Shown piece by piece: positions 1 through 8,448 of a DNA stretch of 35,949 bases (positions within the stretch are counted from its first letter, which is position 1; the number at the start of each line of letters is the position of its first letter). The stretch lies in the NCBI GenBank assembly GCA_947628515.1, contig CANRAG010000014.1, positions 1 through 35,949 of the forward strand, written 5' to 3'. A program made the position numbers and the translations under genes. The notes below the pieces were generated by a model. The model did not search any database. It was given only the letters and a program-made list of their open reading frames with translations, and was not told the origin of the DNA. This stretch comes from an uncultured Clostridia bacterium. GTDB lineage: Bacteria; Bacillota; Clostridia; UBA1381.

Positions 1-128
1 TGTCCCAGAGCGCGCAATTTCCCATAATGTTTTGCGCGCGGCGGGACGGCCTGTTCCGCAGAGGGCTTCGCGATACAGTCTCAATGCATAATGCGATACA
101 GTGCCAATGTAGAATAAGCGAAAATTTA
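1..128 (+). repeat. Truncated copy of a dispersed stem-loop repeat (right half)
   Basis: Bases 1-82 match the reverse complement of 10155-10233 exactly, apart from one 3-base insertion near base 40. The shared unit is a GC-rich stem-loop containing two GCGCGC arms, then CGATACAGT words (71-79 and 94-102), then a terminal segment ending in CGAAAATTTA at 128 that resembles both ends of the element at 10047-10703. The window edge cuts this copy, so its other half is not visible. It codes for nothing I can support and ends about 45 bases before the rho promoter. Confidence 0.85.
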
Positions 129-170
129 TATAATTTTAATTCAAAAATAAAAATAAGGCTTGCATAGATA

Positions 171-199
171 TTGACATTTAAAGGTAGATGATATATAAT
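171..199 (+). promoter_or_regulatory. Sigma-A type promoter of rho
   Basis: A perfect TTGACA (171-176) and a perfect TATAAT (194-199) are separated by 17 bases. Transcription would start near 206, leaving a leader of about 83 AT-rich bases before the rho start codon. rho is commonly autoregulated through its leader, but I see no clear hairpin here that shows it. Confidence 0.85.
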
Positions 200-288
200 A
201 TCATTGTCTTGATATTTTTTATTCATTTTATGTTTTTCAAAAGATGATTTCAAAGAGTATTTATATTTTTTAAAGGAGAATTTTTTTA

Positions 289-1632
289 ATGTATGATTTT
301 GAACAGTTAAACAGCAAGACAAAGGATCAGCTAAAGGAGATTGCAGCCGAAAAAAATATTCCAAGGCTTTCAACAATGAAAAAACTGGAAATTATTAACG
401 CTATACTTGACGCTGACAGAACCTTTGTACCGGAAAAGGCTGTTGTTCCGGCGGAATTGGAGGAACAAAGCACAAAACCGACCGCCAAGCAGGAGAAAAA
501 GAAACGCGTCAGACCGACGGACGTAATCGAAAAAACAGGAGTTCTTGAAGTTAAACCGGAAGGGTACGGTTTTCTTAGATTTGAAAATTACGCATCATCA
601 AAGGAGGATATTTTTGTCTCTCCGCAGCAGATAAAGAGATTTAATTTAAAAACGGGCGATGAGATAACCGGAGATTGCAGAATTATTGATGATGATGAAA
701 AGTCCTCGCCGTTGCTTTTTGTGAAGAAAATCAACGGCGATCCGCTTGAGATAGCGCTTAAACGTCAGCCGTTTGAAAAACTGGTCCCCGTATTTCCGAT
801 TGAGAGAATAACGCTTGAAACGGATAAAAATACTTATTCAACAAGAATTATAGACATAATTTCGCCCATAGGCAAGGGACAGCGCGGAATGATAGTAGCG
901 CCGCCAAAAGCGGGTAAAACAACCATTATAAAGAACATAGCGCAGGCGGTAAGAAAGAACAATCCGGATATTAAGCTTATTATTTTGCTTATCGACGAGC
1001 GTCCGGAGGAGGTTACGGATATAAAAAAATCAATAGATTGCGACGTTATATATTCGACCTTTGACCAGATGCCGGAAAATCATTGCAGACTGTCAGAGAT
1101 GGTTTTAGAACGCGCCGAAAGACTGGTCGAACAGAAAAAGGATGTTGTTATTCTTCTTGATTCAATCACGAGACTGGTAAGAGCGTATAATCTTACCGAG
1201 CAGCCGTCGGGCCGAACTCTGTCGGGCGGTCTTGAACCGAACGCGTTGTATAAGCCCAAAAAATTTTTCGGAGCGGCGAGGAAAATCGAGAACGGCGGAA
1301 GTCTTACCATTATCGCGACCGCGCTTGTCGAAACGGGCAGCCGTATGGACGACGTCATATTCGAGGAATTTAAGGGAACGGGCAATATGGAATTAAAGCT
1401 TGACCGCGCTATGCAGGAAAAACGAATTTATCCCGCGATAGATATTCCAAAGTCGGGAACGCGCCGCGAGGAAAATCTTCTTACGGATGATGAACAGAAG
1501 GCGGGTTGGGCAATCCGCCGCGGGATGAACAATGAGAATAATATAGGACAGTTCGTAAAGGTTTTACAGATAATGAAGGTTACGAAAAACAATCATGAAA
1601 TGGTAGGTTTTATAAACAAACAGGGACTGTAA
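289..1632 (+). CDS. rho: Transcription termination factor Rho
   Basis: Hexameric RNA-dependent ATPase helicase that ends transcription of untranslated RNA. Residues 1-40 form the SAP-like Rho N-terminal domain. A charged, lysine-rich linker follows (about 41-80), then the cold-shock-like primary RNA-binding domain (about 82-150). The motor carries a Walker A motif APPKAGKTT near 204-212, the LLIDERPEEVTD block near 233-245, and Walker B VVILLDSITR near 286-295. The Q and R loop region (SGGLEPNALYKPKKFFGAAR, ETGSRMDDVIFEEFKGTGN) is intact. Length, 447 residues, is normal for Firmicutes with a modest linker insertion. The ATG has an AAAGGAG ribosome site 8-9 bases upstream. It is monocistronic: own promoter at 171-199 and terminator at 1631-1660. 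Gene identity is secure. Confidence 0.98.
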   Translation: MYDFEQLNSKTKDQLKEIAAEKNIPRLSTMKKLEIINAILDADRTFVPEKAVVPAELEEQSTKPTAKQEKKKRVRPTDVIEKTGVLEVKPEGYGFLRFENYASSKEDIFVSPQQIKRFNLKTGDEITGDCRIIDDDEKSSPLLFVKKINGDPLEIALKRQPFEKLVPVFPIERITLETDKNTYSTRIIDIISPIGKGQRGMIVAPPKAGKTTIIKNIAQAVRKNNPDIKLIILLIDERPEEVTDIKKSIDCDVIYSTFDQMPENHCRLSEMVLERAERLVEQKKDVVILLDSITRLVRAYNLTEQPSGRTLSGGLEPNALYKPKKFFGAARKIENGGSLTIIATALVETGSRMDDVIFEEFKGTGNMELKLDRAMQEKRIYPAIDIPKSGTRREENLLTDDEQKAGWAIRRGMNNENNIGQFVKVLQIMKVTKNNHEMVGFINKQGL

Positions 1633-1660
1633 AAGAAGATGCCGCAAGGCATCTTCTTTT
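1631..1660. terminator. Bidirectional intrinsic terminator between rho and serS
   Basis: AAAAGAAGATGCC and GGCATCTTCTTTT form a perfect 13-base-pair stem around a GCAA tetraloop, with U-runs in both directions. It overlaps the rho stop codon and lies 8 bases beyond the serS stop on the opposite strand, so it can end both convergent transcripts. Confidence 0.93.
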
Positions 1661-1668
1661 ACATATAC

Positions 1669-2934
1669 TTATTTAATTATGTCCGTGCCCATATACGGAA
1701 CGAGAGCTTCGGGAATTGTAACCGTGCCGTCCTCGTTCTGGTAGTTTTCCAATATTGCGGCGACCGTTCTTCCGACGGCAAGTCCGGAGCCGTTAAGGGT
1801 GTGAACAAATTGCGCCTTATCCTTGGGCGAGTTCTTAAAGCGGATATTTGCGCGCCGCGCCTGGTAATCCTCAAAGTTCGAGCAGGATGAGATTTCAACA
1901 TACCTGTTATACGACGGCATCCATACCTCAATATCGTTTGTCATTGCTGACGAAAATCCGAGATCGCCCGTAGAAAGCCGTACAACTCTGTATGGCAGTC
2001 CCAGACCTTGAAGAAGTATTTCGGCGTCGTTTGTAAGACTTTCAAGCTCGTCATAGCTTGTTTCGGGGTTTGAGAACTTAACCATTTCCACCTTGTTAAA
2101 CTGGTGCTGTCTTATAATACCCCTTGTGTCGCGACCCGCCGAGCCCGCCTCAGCGCGGAAGCATGCGGAATACGCGCAGTATTTAATGGGAAGCTTTGTC
2201 CCGTCAAGTATTTCGTCGCGATGCAGATTTGTAACGGGGACCTCCGCTGTGGGGATAAGGAAGAAACCGTTATTTACCACCTTAAACGCGTCCTCCTCGA
2301 ATTTCGGGAGCTGTCCCGTGCCTGTCATTGACGCGCGGTTTACCATGTACGGCGGAAAAATTTCCGTGTAACCCCTTTCGGTATGTGTGTTTAAGAAATA
2401 CTGGATAACAGCCCGTTCGAGCCTTGCGCCGAGCCCCTTGTATACCGTAAAGCGTGTGCCGGCAATCTTTGTGCCTCTTTCAAAATCAAGAATGTCGAGG
2501 TTTATGCCTATATCCCAGTGCGCTTTCGGATCAAACTCGAATACGCGCGGTGTGCCGTTCTTTCTAAGCTCCTTGTTTTCCGTGTCGTCCTTACCCACGG
2601 GACATTCGGGATTGGGAATATTGGGAATACGCAGCATGAAATCGCGTAGCTGCGCGTCGATCTCTCTGACTTTTTCGTCGTCTGACTTGATCTCGTTAGA
2701 AAGCTCCTTCATCTCCTTAAAGATTTCCGCTGTGTCCTCGCCCGCCTTTTTCATCGCGGGTATTTTCTTTGTAATCGCATTCTGCCGCGCCTTTTTTGTC
2801 TCAACGTCCGTAAGCAGCTCACGGCGTTTCCTGTCAAGCTCTATCGCCGGAGATATATCGAGATCGTTATAGCGTTTCTTTAGAGCCTCTCTTATTCTGT
2901 CCGGTTCATTTCTTAAAATTTTAATATCTAACAT
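1669..2934 (-). CDS. serS: Seryl-tRNA synthetase
   Basis: Class II aminoacyl-tRNA synthetase that charges tRNA-Ser (and tRNA-Sec where present) with serine. The first 110 residues or so are the long antiparallel coiled-coil arm that grips the tRNA long variable arm. The catalytic core shows motif 2 ([20 protein letters not shown], then [10 protein letters not shown]) and motif 3 ([19 protein letters not shown]). Length, 421 residues, is typical. It is the last gene of the parA-parB-DUF4446-membrane protein operon: its ATG lies one base after the stop of the preceding gene, and its ribosome site (GGAAGGGAA) sits inside that gene's 3' end. I see no T-box leader, consistent with expression from the upstream operon promoter. 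Confidence 0.97.
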   Translation of the reverse strand: MLDIKILRNEPDRIREALKKRYNDLDISPAIELDRKRRELLTDVETKKARQNAITKKIPAMKKAGEDTAEIFKEMKELSNEIKSDDEKVREIDAQLRDFMLRIPNIPNPECPVGKDDTENKELRKNGTPRVFEFDPKAHWDIGINLDILDFERGTKIAGTRFTVYKGLGARLERAVIQYFLNTHTERGYTEIFPPYMVNRASMTGTGQLPKFEEDAFKVVNNGFFLIPTAEVPVTNLHRDEILDGTKLPIKYCAYSACFRAEAGSAGRDTRGIIRQHQFNKVEMVKFSNPETSYDELESLTNDAEILLQGLGLPYRVVRLSTGDLGFSSAMTNDIEVWMPSYNRYVEISSCSNFEDYQARRANIRFKNSPKDKAQFVHTLNGSGLAVGRTVAAILENYQNEDGTVTIPEALVPYMGTDIIK

Positions 2935-2935
2935 T

Positions 2936-3364
2936 TTACTGTTCCCTTCCTTCGTTTATTTTGTTTGTTATTTGATTGTATAATAATTTCTGCTCCTCCG
3001 TAAGAGTATCGGGATTAATTTTTTCCATAAGCGACGCCGCTTCGTCATAGCTTCCGGTTTCCGCGAGAGCGTTTGCGGAAACGAGCGAATTATATATGTC
3101 AAGACGTCCCTTTAAATCCTTATTTTCCGAATCGAGGTTGGAGATTATATTTGCCATTTTGGCAAGCTCGTCGGAAGGCTGCTCCGTATTGTCGGGAGCG
3201 GCGGTTTCTATGGCTTTGGACGTGTCGGCGGCTTTTCTTAGATTTGAAATGTTTGTCTGGCCGAAGAAAGCCAGGATTATCAATATAAGCGCCACCGCAA
3301 AAATCAATGATGTGTAAATAAACATTGAATTATTTTGCTTGGTTTTTTTGTTTTTTTTATCCAT
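2936..3364 (-). CDS. Small single-pass membrane protein with coiled coil
   Basis: Not recognised. The 142-residue product has a Lys/Asn-rich cytoplasmic start (about 1-13), one transmembrane helix (about 15-35, rich in Ile, Leu and Ala), a low-complexity Thr/Ala/Pro/Glu segment, a predicted coiled coil around residues 68-90 ([20 protein letters not shown]) and a helical C-terminus that resembles a single TPR-like hairpin ([19 protein letters not shown]). Topology would put most of it outside the membrane. It sits between the DUF4446 gene and serS in the par operon, with 38 bases to the former and 1 base to the latter. A role in segregation or envelope function is possible only by association; nothing in the sequence proves one. 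Confidence 0.8.
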   Translation of the reverse strand: MDKKNKKTKQNNSMFIYTSLIFAVALILIILAFFGQTNISNLRKAADTSKAIETAAPDNTEQPSDELAKMANIISNLDSENKDLKGRLDIYNSLVSANALAETGSYDEAASLMEKINPDTLTEEQKLLYNQITNKINEGREQ

Positions 3365-3402
3365 TGTGTATCTCCGTTATCGTTAAGGCGAAATGTAACC
3401 CG

Positions 3403-3888
3403 TTATCCATTTATGTTCCCCGACATAGCCTTTGAAATGGCTTGTTTTTCCTCGTCAAGAAGCATTGTCTCACTCTTTCCTTCGCGCACAATACGCACAT
3501 ATGAATTTGACGAAGTGTTACCGTAAAGAGACGTGATAACAAATCCGTCGTTGTACTGATTAAGAACGGCGAGAGCAAAGCTCTGGTTTCCGTGAACACC
3601 GTCGAACGCGTCAAAATTGACGATTGCCATTTTGGAAAGCGACATATTTATTTTTGCCTCGCATGCGGATATTCTTTCCGACATTGTCCCCTCCTGCGAG
3701 AGTTTGAGCTTCTTTTGAATATCAATAACGCCGTTGTAATATTTTTCCAGATTGCTTACAAGATCGCCTTCTTCGGAATAGTCGAGGATTGTGTTAATTT
3801 TTGAGATGTTAATTATTCCGATTGCTATGGAGGCTATTACAAACACGGCAAGCACAGCAACTATTGCCATAAGAATTCTTTCGTCCAT
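3403..3888 (-). CDS. DUF4446 family membrane protein
   Basis: A 161-residue protein with one N-terminal transmembrane helix (about 6-27), a coiled-coil linker (ISKINTIL to about residue 75) and a globular domain. The block IVNFDAFDGVHGNQSFALAV followed by NDGFVITSLYG is the recognisable signature of DUF4446. Members of this family often lie directly downstream of the Soj/Spo0J genes in Clostridia; their molecular function is unknown. It starts 18 bases after parB and is preceded by AAAGGAAT, fitting co-transcription with parA-parB. The transmembrane anchor and conserved company suggest a membrane link to chromosome organisation, but this is inference. Confidence 0.85.
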   Translation of the reverse strand: MDERILMAIVAVLAVFVIASIAIGIINISKINTILDYSEEGDLVSNLEKYYNGVIDIQKKLKLSQEGTMSERISACEAKINMSLSKMAIVNFDAFDGVHGNQSFALAVLNQYNDGFVITSLYGNTSSNSYVRIVREGKSETMLLDEEKQAISKAMSGNING

Positions 3889-3906
3889 TATATAATTCCT
3901 TTCCTG

Positions 3907-4764
3907 TCAGTTATTGTTTAATATATTGAGTATTCTTTCAAGATCGGTATTCCCGAAATATTCAATCTCTATTTTTCCGTGATTGCTGCTATGTATAAGT
4001 TTTACCTTTGTTCCGAGCAGCGAGGAAAGATTGTTTTCGATTTCTTCGATTTGGGTCTTTACCTGCTCGTCAATTTCTTCGCGCTTTTTGCGCGGCCTTG
4101 CGTTTTGAAGCTGACGCGCAAGGGCTTCGGCCTGACGCACGTTAAGTCCTTTTGAAATTATACTTTCAAGGACCATGTTCTTAATTTCCTTATCGCTTAT
4201 GGAAAGCAACGCGCGGGCATGTCCGCTTGAAATCTCGCCCGAAATCAGCTTTTCCTGTATCGGCTTGTCCAAGGACAAAAGCCTTACGGAGTTTGCGACG
4301 GCGCTCCGCGATTTTCCTATCTTTGAGCTTACTTCCTCCTGAGTCATATCAAACTTGTCCATAAGGGTTTGATATCCGAGGGCTTCCTCGATGGGATTTA
4401 GATTTTCACGCTGCAAGTTTTCAATAAGCGCAATCTGCGCGACCTCCCGCTCGCTGTATTGGCGTATTATAACGGGGATTTCTTTAAGACCGGCCTTTTT
4501 TGCCGCCCTCCAGCGTCTCTCGCCCGCTACTATTTTATATCTGTTACCGTTTTCTACAACGATAATGGGCTGTATAACGCCGTATTCCTTAATGGAATTT
4601 GCAAGGGCCTCCGTTTGCTCGTCGTCGAAATTTTTACGGGGCTGGTCCTTGTTTGGCTCAATCTGCGTTATTTTCAGACTTTTTACATCATCGTTTTCCT
4701 CGACGACCGGTGATGTGTCGTCAAAAAGCGATCCGAGCCCTCGCCCCAGTCTTGATTTTGCCAT
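3907..4764 (-). CDS. parB: Chromosome partitioning protein ParB/Spo0J
   Basis: CTP-dependent DNA clamp that loads at parS and spreads along DNA to organise and segregate the origin region. The N-terminal SRLGRGLGSLF stretch (about 4-14) is the usual ParA-interacting segment. The ParB/Srx-like nuclease-fold domain carries GERRWRAAK (81-89), the arginine-rich CTP and spreading motif, followed by ENLQRENLNPIEEA. The HTH that reads parS spans about 140-165 (MTQEEVSSKIGKSRSAVANS). The C-terminal part (about 215-285) is the dimerisation domain. Length of 285 residues is normal. Its start codon follows the parA stop directly, with GGAGGTGA inside the end of parA, so translation is probably coupled. 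Two perfect parS sites lie nearby. Confidence 0.97.
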   Translation of the reverse strand: MAKSRLGRGLGSLFDDTSPVVEENDDVKSLKITQIEPNKDQPRKNFDDEQTEALANSIKEYGVIQPIIVVENGNRYKIVAGERRWRAAKKAGLKEIPVIIRQYSEREVAQIALIENLQRENLNPIEEALGYQTLMDKFDMTQEEVSSKIGKSRSAVANSVRLLSLDKPIQEKLISGEISSGHARALLSISDKEIKNMVLESIISKGLNVRQAEALARQLQNARPRKKREEIDEQVKTQIEEIENNLSSLLGTKVKLIHSSNHGKIEIEYFGNTDLERILNILNNN

Positions 4765-5541
4765 TTATTCACCTCCCGCCTCGTTATTGTGTATAAGTTC
4801 TTTTGCAAGACTTGTGTATGCGTCCGCGCCTTTTGAGGTCCTGTCATATTTTATAATCGGCTCGCCGAAGCTCGGAGCCTCCGAAAGCTTTACATTTCTC
4901 GGAATTATAGACTTGTAAACAAGATCCGGGAAATATTTTTTAACCTCATCGAGCACCTGTATGGAGAGGTTTGTCCGACCGTCATACATGGTACCCAGCA
5001 CGCCCTCGATTTCAATCTTTTTATTATATGTCTTTTTGATTTTTCGTATCGTGCCCATGAGCTGCGAAAGCCCTTCAAGAGCATAGTATTCGCACTGTAT
5101 GGGTATTAACACGCTGTCGCACGCGGTCATTATGTTTATGGTTATCATTCCGAGAGCGGGCGGCGCGTCTATTATTATATAATCAAAATCATCTCTTATC
5201 TTTGATATTGCTCTTTTCAGAAATTGTTCGCGGTTTTCTTCAAATGCCAGCTCTATTTCAGCCGCGGACAAATCCGAGGAGGAAGGAAGAAGGTACAGAT
5301 TAAGATATTTTGTCTTAATAACAGCTTCTTCTGTTTTTGACGGATCTATAAGGCAGTCATAAACCGAAAGATTATAGTCCTCTCTCTCGTAGCCGAGCCC
5401 GCTTGTAGTGTTGCCTTGCGGGTCGCTGTCTATTATGAGCGTTTTCTTCCCTTCATAAGCGAGACATGAGGACAAATTGACGGAGGTGGTTGTTTTCCCT
5501 ACCCCGCCTTTTTGATTTGTGATTGCTATCACTTTTCCCAT
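4765..5541 (-). CDS. parA: Chromosome partitioning ATPase ParA/Soj
   Basis: Deviant Walker A ATPase of the Soj/MinD class. It binds DNA nonspecifically as an ATP dimer, is stimulated by ParB and in spore formers also acts on DnaA. The deviant P-loop KGGVGKTT is at residues 11-18 with the signature lysine Lys11. The switch region DAPPALG lies near 126-132 and IDSDPQGN near 38-45. At 258 residues it is the short chromosomal type without an N-terminal HTH. It is the first gene of the leftward par-serS operon. The putative promoter lies at 5584-5611, and a parS site abuts its -35 box, so ParB binding could feed back on the operon. Confidence 0.97.
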   Translation of the reverse strand: MGKVIAITNQKGGVGKTTTSVNLSSCLAYEGKKTLIIDSDPQGNTTSGLGYEREDYNLSVYDCLIDPSKTEEAVIKTKYLNLYLLPSSSDLSAAEIELAFEENREQFLKRAISKIRDDFDYIIIDAPPALGMITINIMTACDSVLIPIQCEYYALEGLSQLMGTIRKIKKTYNKKIEIEGVLGTMYDGRTNLSIQVLDEVKKYFPDLVYKSIIPRNVKLSEAPSFGEPIIKYDRTSKGADAYTSLAKELIHNNEAGGE

Positions 5542-5583
5542 ATATTAGCTATGTACTCCCTTCGTGTGATATACATATTATAT

Positions 5584-5611
5584 ATTATATCATAAATTTT
5601 TCATTTGTAAA
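5584..5611 (-). promoter_or_regulatory. Putative promoter of the parA-parB-serS operon
   Basis: Reading the minus strand, TTTACA (5611-5606) and TATAAT (5589-5584) are 16 bases apart, about 40 bases ahead of the parA start codon. The -35 box ends one base before the parS site at 5612-5627. Confidence 0.65.
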
Positions 5612-5627
5612 TGTTTCACGTGAAACA
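5612..5627. promoter_or_regulatory. parS: parS site 1 (ParB/Spo0J binding site)
   Basis: Perfect 16-base palindrome TGTTTCACGTGAAACA, identical to the Spo0J consensus. Three further flanking bases on each side (AAA and TTT) extend the palindrome to 22. It lies in the parA/ger divergent gap, directly upstream of the parA -35 box. Confidence 0.97.
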
Positions 5628-5737
5628 TTTTAAAAAAATTTTTCATCTTACTAAATTTATATGATCCGGCGCGTTGATTTATGTATATTTTGCAGTATTT
5701 TTCATACAATAAGGAGGAATTTAAAGAAAAAAGGATA

Positions 5738-7357
5738 ATGGCTATGAACGTTATAAAAAAATTATTTACTTATTCTCCGCCGCCGCAGAGCGAGCCGTTT
5801 GTTCTTACAAGAGAACCCGAACCGGAGTATGACGTAAGGAAAGAAAAAAGAGTACAAAACGATTATGTGTCCGATAATATCGAAAAAAATCTTGCTTATA
5901 TTAAAAAGAGATATAATGTGCCCCTAAATAACGATTTTGTTATAAGAGAAATAAAACTGGATAACGGAACAGGCGCGTTTGTGATTTTTTTTGACGGCAT
6001 GGTGGAAAGTGAATATATCAATAATAATATAATAAAATCTCTGCTTGAGCTTGCCGGACAGGATCATGGAGAATTCACGGAAAATTTGTATAAATCCTTC
6101 ACAACCCATTCGCAGGCGATGACGGAAAAGAATATGGACAATATTGTAGACGAGGTGAACTTCGGCTCGTGCGCGCTGTTTGTCAACGGCGTTGACTGCG
6201 CGTTTATATTCGACGTTCGCGGATGGGAGCACAGGTCAATCGATAAGCCGGAAAACGAGCAGAGCATATACGGTCCGCAGGAGGCCTTTGCCGAAATGAT
6301 GCGCACGAACACCGCGCTTGTGCGAAAAATCGTAAAAACGGAGAAGCTTATCGCGCAGAAGGTGGAAATAGGAAATGTGTCCAAAACGAGAGGCGTTATG
6401 CTTTATATATCCGATATAGCAAATGAGAAGCTCGTAAAAGAGGCAAAGCGGAGAATAGACAGCATATGCACCGATTATATAATAAGCGTTGAGCAGGTGC
6501 AGATGTTTGTCGAGGATAAAACGATGCTCTTAACGCCGCAGACGCTTTCCACCGAGCGTCCGGATTTGGCGGCGCGAGCACTGATAGAAGGAAGAGTTGT
6601 ATTAATCTTAAACGGCTCTCCGAGGGCGCTTATCATGCCGTCAAACGCGTTTGAGCTTACGCATACGGCGTCTGACGAGTATTTAAAAGTACCGTTTGCG
6701 ACGATGTCAAGATTTATAAGACTTTTCGGTATATTTCTTTCGGTGCTGCTTCCGGCGCTGTATCTCGCGATAACCCTATATCATCAGGAGATAATTCCGA
6801 CATATCTTTTGTATTCGATAAGCGCGTCAAGGGAAAACGTTCCGTTTCCTACGATCGTGGAGCTGCTTTTAATGGACGTATCCTTTGAGCTTATACGCGA
6901 GGCGGGAATACGTATGCCGTCTCCTATAGGCTCGACTCTCGGCATTGTGGGAGGTCTTATTTTGGGACAGGCGGCGGTGAGCGCGAAAATTGTAAGCCCG
7001 ATAATGATAATCATAATCGCCATTACGGGAATAGGCTCGTTTTCAACGGCGGACTACTCTTTGGGATGGGCGTATAGGATACTCCGGCTGTGGTTTATTC
7101 TTTTAGCGTCGGGCTTTGGCTTTTTCGGTATTGCCGTGGGAATTGTGCTATACAGCCTTTATCTGGGCAAAATGAAAACCTTCGGAGTGCCGTTCCTCTC
7201 CCCGTCGCTGAAATTCAGGAGCAAGTCGATGGTGTCGGCGATAATGATAAATAATATTGAGCGGCGCGAAAAACGGCCGGGATTTCTTAAAACAAAACGT
7301 CCGGACGCCGAGCCGGAAATAAGCCGGCGGTGGCAGATAAAAAATAAGGAAGATTGA
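5738..7357 (+). CDS. Spore germination receptor subunit A (GerA/GerKA family)
   Basis: A subunit of a nutrient germinant receptor in the inner spore membrane. The soluble N-terminal half (about 1-320) is followed by a membrane domain starting around residue 322 (RFIRLFGIFLSVLLPALYL) with several helices. The region contains the family motifs REAGIRMPSPIGSTLGIVGG and TFGVPFLSP. Length of about 539 residues is normal. An in-frame ATG also exists at 5681, but its extension does not look family-like; 5738 gives MAMNVIKKLF. The ATG at 5744 has better spacing from AAAAAAGG, so the exact start is uncertain. It is followed after one base by the B subunit. Ger operons are normally transcribed in the forespore by sigma-G; I could not identify a convincing sigma-G promoter. 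Confidence 0.95.
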   Translation: MAMNVIKKLFTYSPPPQSEPFVLTREPEPEYDVRKEKRVQNDYVSDNIEKNLAYIKKRYNVPLNNDFVIREIKLDNGTGAFVIFFDGMVESEYINNNIIKSLLELAGQDHGEFTENLYKSFTTHSQAMTEKNMDNIVDEVNFGSCALFVNGVDCAFIFDVRGWEHRSIDKPENEQSIYGPQEAFAEMMRTNTALVRKIVKTEKLIAQKVEIGNVSKTRGVMLYISDIANEKLVKEAKRRIDSICTDYIISVEQVQMFVEDKTMLLTPQTLSTERPDLAARALIEGRVVLILNGSPRALIMPSNAFELTHTASDEYLKVPFATMSRFIRLFGIFLSVLLPALYLAITLYHQEIIPTYLLYSISASRENVPFPTIVELLLMDVSFELIREAGIRMPSPIGSTLGIVGGLILGQAAVSAKIVSPIMIIIIAITGIGSFSTADYSLGWAYRILRLWFILLASGFGFFGIAVGIVLYSLYLGKMKTFGVPFLSPSLKFRSKSMVSAIMINNIERREKRPGFLKTKRPDAEPEISRRWQIKNKED

Positions 7358-7358
7358 T

Positions 7359-8414
7359 ATGTTAAACAGCAAGCAGGTTACAACAATCATAATAAACGCG
7401 ATAACGGTAAAAATGCTTATCACATTTCCCAAAAACGCGATTTCGCTTTGCGGAAACGCCGCATGGATTTCCGCATTGTATTGCACGCTTGTCGCGGCGG
7501 CAATATTCTTTATTACCATAAAAATATATAACTCCGAAAGAAATGTGATACAAATAGCGGAAGCGGCGTTCGGCCCGTTTATGAGAACGGTGACGGGAAT
7601 TGTTGTTTTCGTGGTGCTCGCTTCAAATTTTTTTACGGTAATGCGCATATTTCCCGAGACAATAAGGCTTGTTCTGTTACAGCGGACGCATGTGGAATTA
7701 ATATACGCTGTTTTTGCCGCGGCGCTTGTTCTCGGCGCGTTTTGCGGGGTGGAGGCCATAGGAAGGGTTCACGGTCTGTTTATACCGGTTGCGGGAGGAA
7801 TATTTGTAGTATTTGTGTTTTTGCTTTTTCCCTCGATGAATCCGGAAAACGTCATGCCGATATTGGGCAGAGGCCCGCAAAGTCTTTTTATAAAAAACCT
7901 CCCGTTTCTTTCTTTGTTTTCCGATTTGCTGCTGCTTAATATGCTTATGCCGTATGTCGAAAATAAGGATGAATATAAAAGGTCGGGGCTGAAAGCCTTG
8001 TTTATAGGCGGCGCGGTGTCAATTGTGATTTTCGCGGTATACGCGATGTCATACGCGTACCCCTCGTCCGAAAAGCTTCTTTTCCCGGTGTATCAGCTCG
8101 AAAGGCTTATAAGACTGAGTAATTTTTTCTCCCGTTTTGAGGCGATATTTCAGTTTATATGGACAATAACAATTCTTATCTACGGTTCGCTGTATCTTTC
8201 CGTGTTAGCGGAGGTGTGGCAGGTGAGCTTTAAGCTGAAACGGAAGGAACCGCTCATACTTCCGATTACGGTAATTCTTGTGGCAATATCTCTTATACCG
8301 GACAATCTTGCGGAAATGATTAATTGCGAAGGCGTTATAAATATGTGGATTTATATTCCCGCCCTTGCGATACCGATTATTTTCGGCATTATAGGACGTT
8401 TAAGAGGGAAATAA
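7359..8414 (+). CDS. Spore germination receptor subunit B (GerAB/GerKB family)
   Basis: Integral membrane subunit of the germinant receptor, a member of the amino acid-polyamine-organocation transporter superfamily that is thought to hold the germinant-binding pocket. The 351 residues are mostly hydrophobic, with about ten predicted transmembrane helices, and include the family-typical start KQVTTIIINAITVKML and the late segment IPDNLAEMINCEGVINMWIY. The length is normal. The ATG follows the A-subunit stop by one base, so the two are probably translationally coupled. A perfect parS site begins two bases after its stop codon. The identity of the germinant cannot be deduced. Confidence 0.93.
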   Translation: MLNSKQVTTIIINAITVKMLITFPKNAISLCGNAAWISALYCTLVAAAIFFITIKIYNSERNVIQIAEAAFGPFMRTVTGIVVFVVLASNFFTVMRIFPETIRLVLLQRTHVELIYAVFAAALVLGAFCGVEAIGRVHGLFIPVAGGIFVVFVFLLFPSMNPENVMPILGRGPQSLFIKNLPFLSLFSDLLLLNMLMPYVENKDEYKRSGLKALFIGGAVSIVIFAVYAMSYAYPSSEKLLFPVYQLERLIRLSNFFSRFEAIFQFIWTITILIYGSLYLSVLAEVWQVSFKLKRKEPLILPITVILVAISLIPDNLAEMINCEGVINMWIYIPALAIPIIFGIIGRLRGK

Positions 8415-8415
8415 A

Positions 8416-8431
8416 TGTTTCACGTGAAACA
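8416..8431. promoter_or_regulatory. parS: parS site 2, inside the ger operon
   Basis: A second perfect TGTTTCACGTGAAACA, with the same AAA and TTT flanks as site 1, placed between the B-subunit stop (8414) and the C-subunit ribosome site. It is about 2.8 kb from site 1. It has no coding role; its position suggests it marks the origin domain for ParB loading. Confidence 0.97.
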
Positions 8432-8448
8432 TTTCGAAAGGAGCAGAA

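Noticed and set aside
2935-3400. T-box leader for serS
   Set aside because: serS starts one base after an upstream gene, so there is no untranslated leader to hold a T-box.
5628-5737. Sigma-G promoter for the ger operon
   Set aside because: GTATA near 5683 and CATACAATA near 5703 are suggestive, but the spacing is short and the -10 differs from consensus, so I do not list it.
7148-7759. 203-codon frame on the minus strand across the gerKA/gerKB junction
   Set aside because: Antisense to two clear germination genes, with hydrophobic composition that mirrors the membrane segments opposite and no ribosome site.
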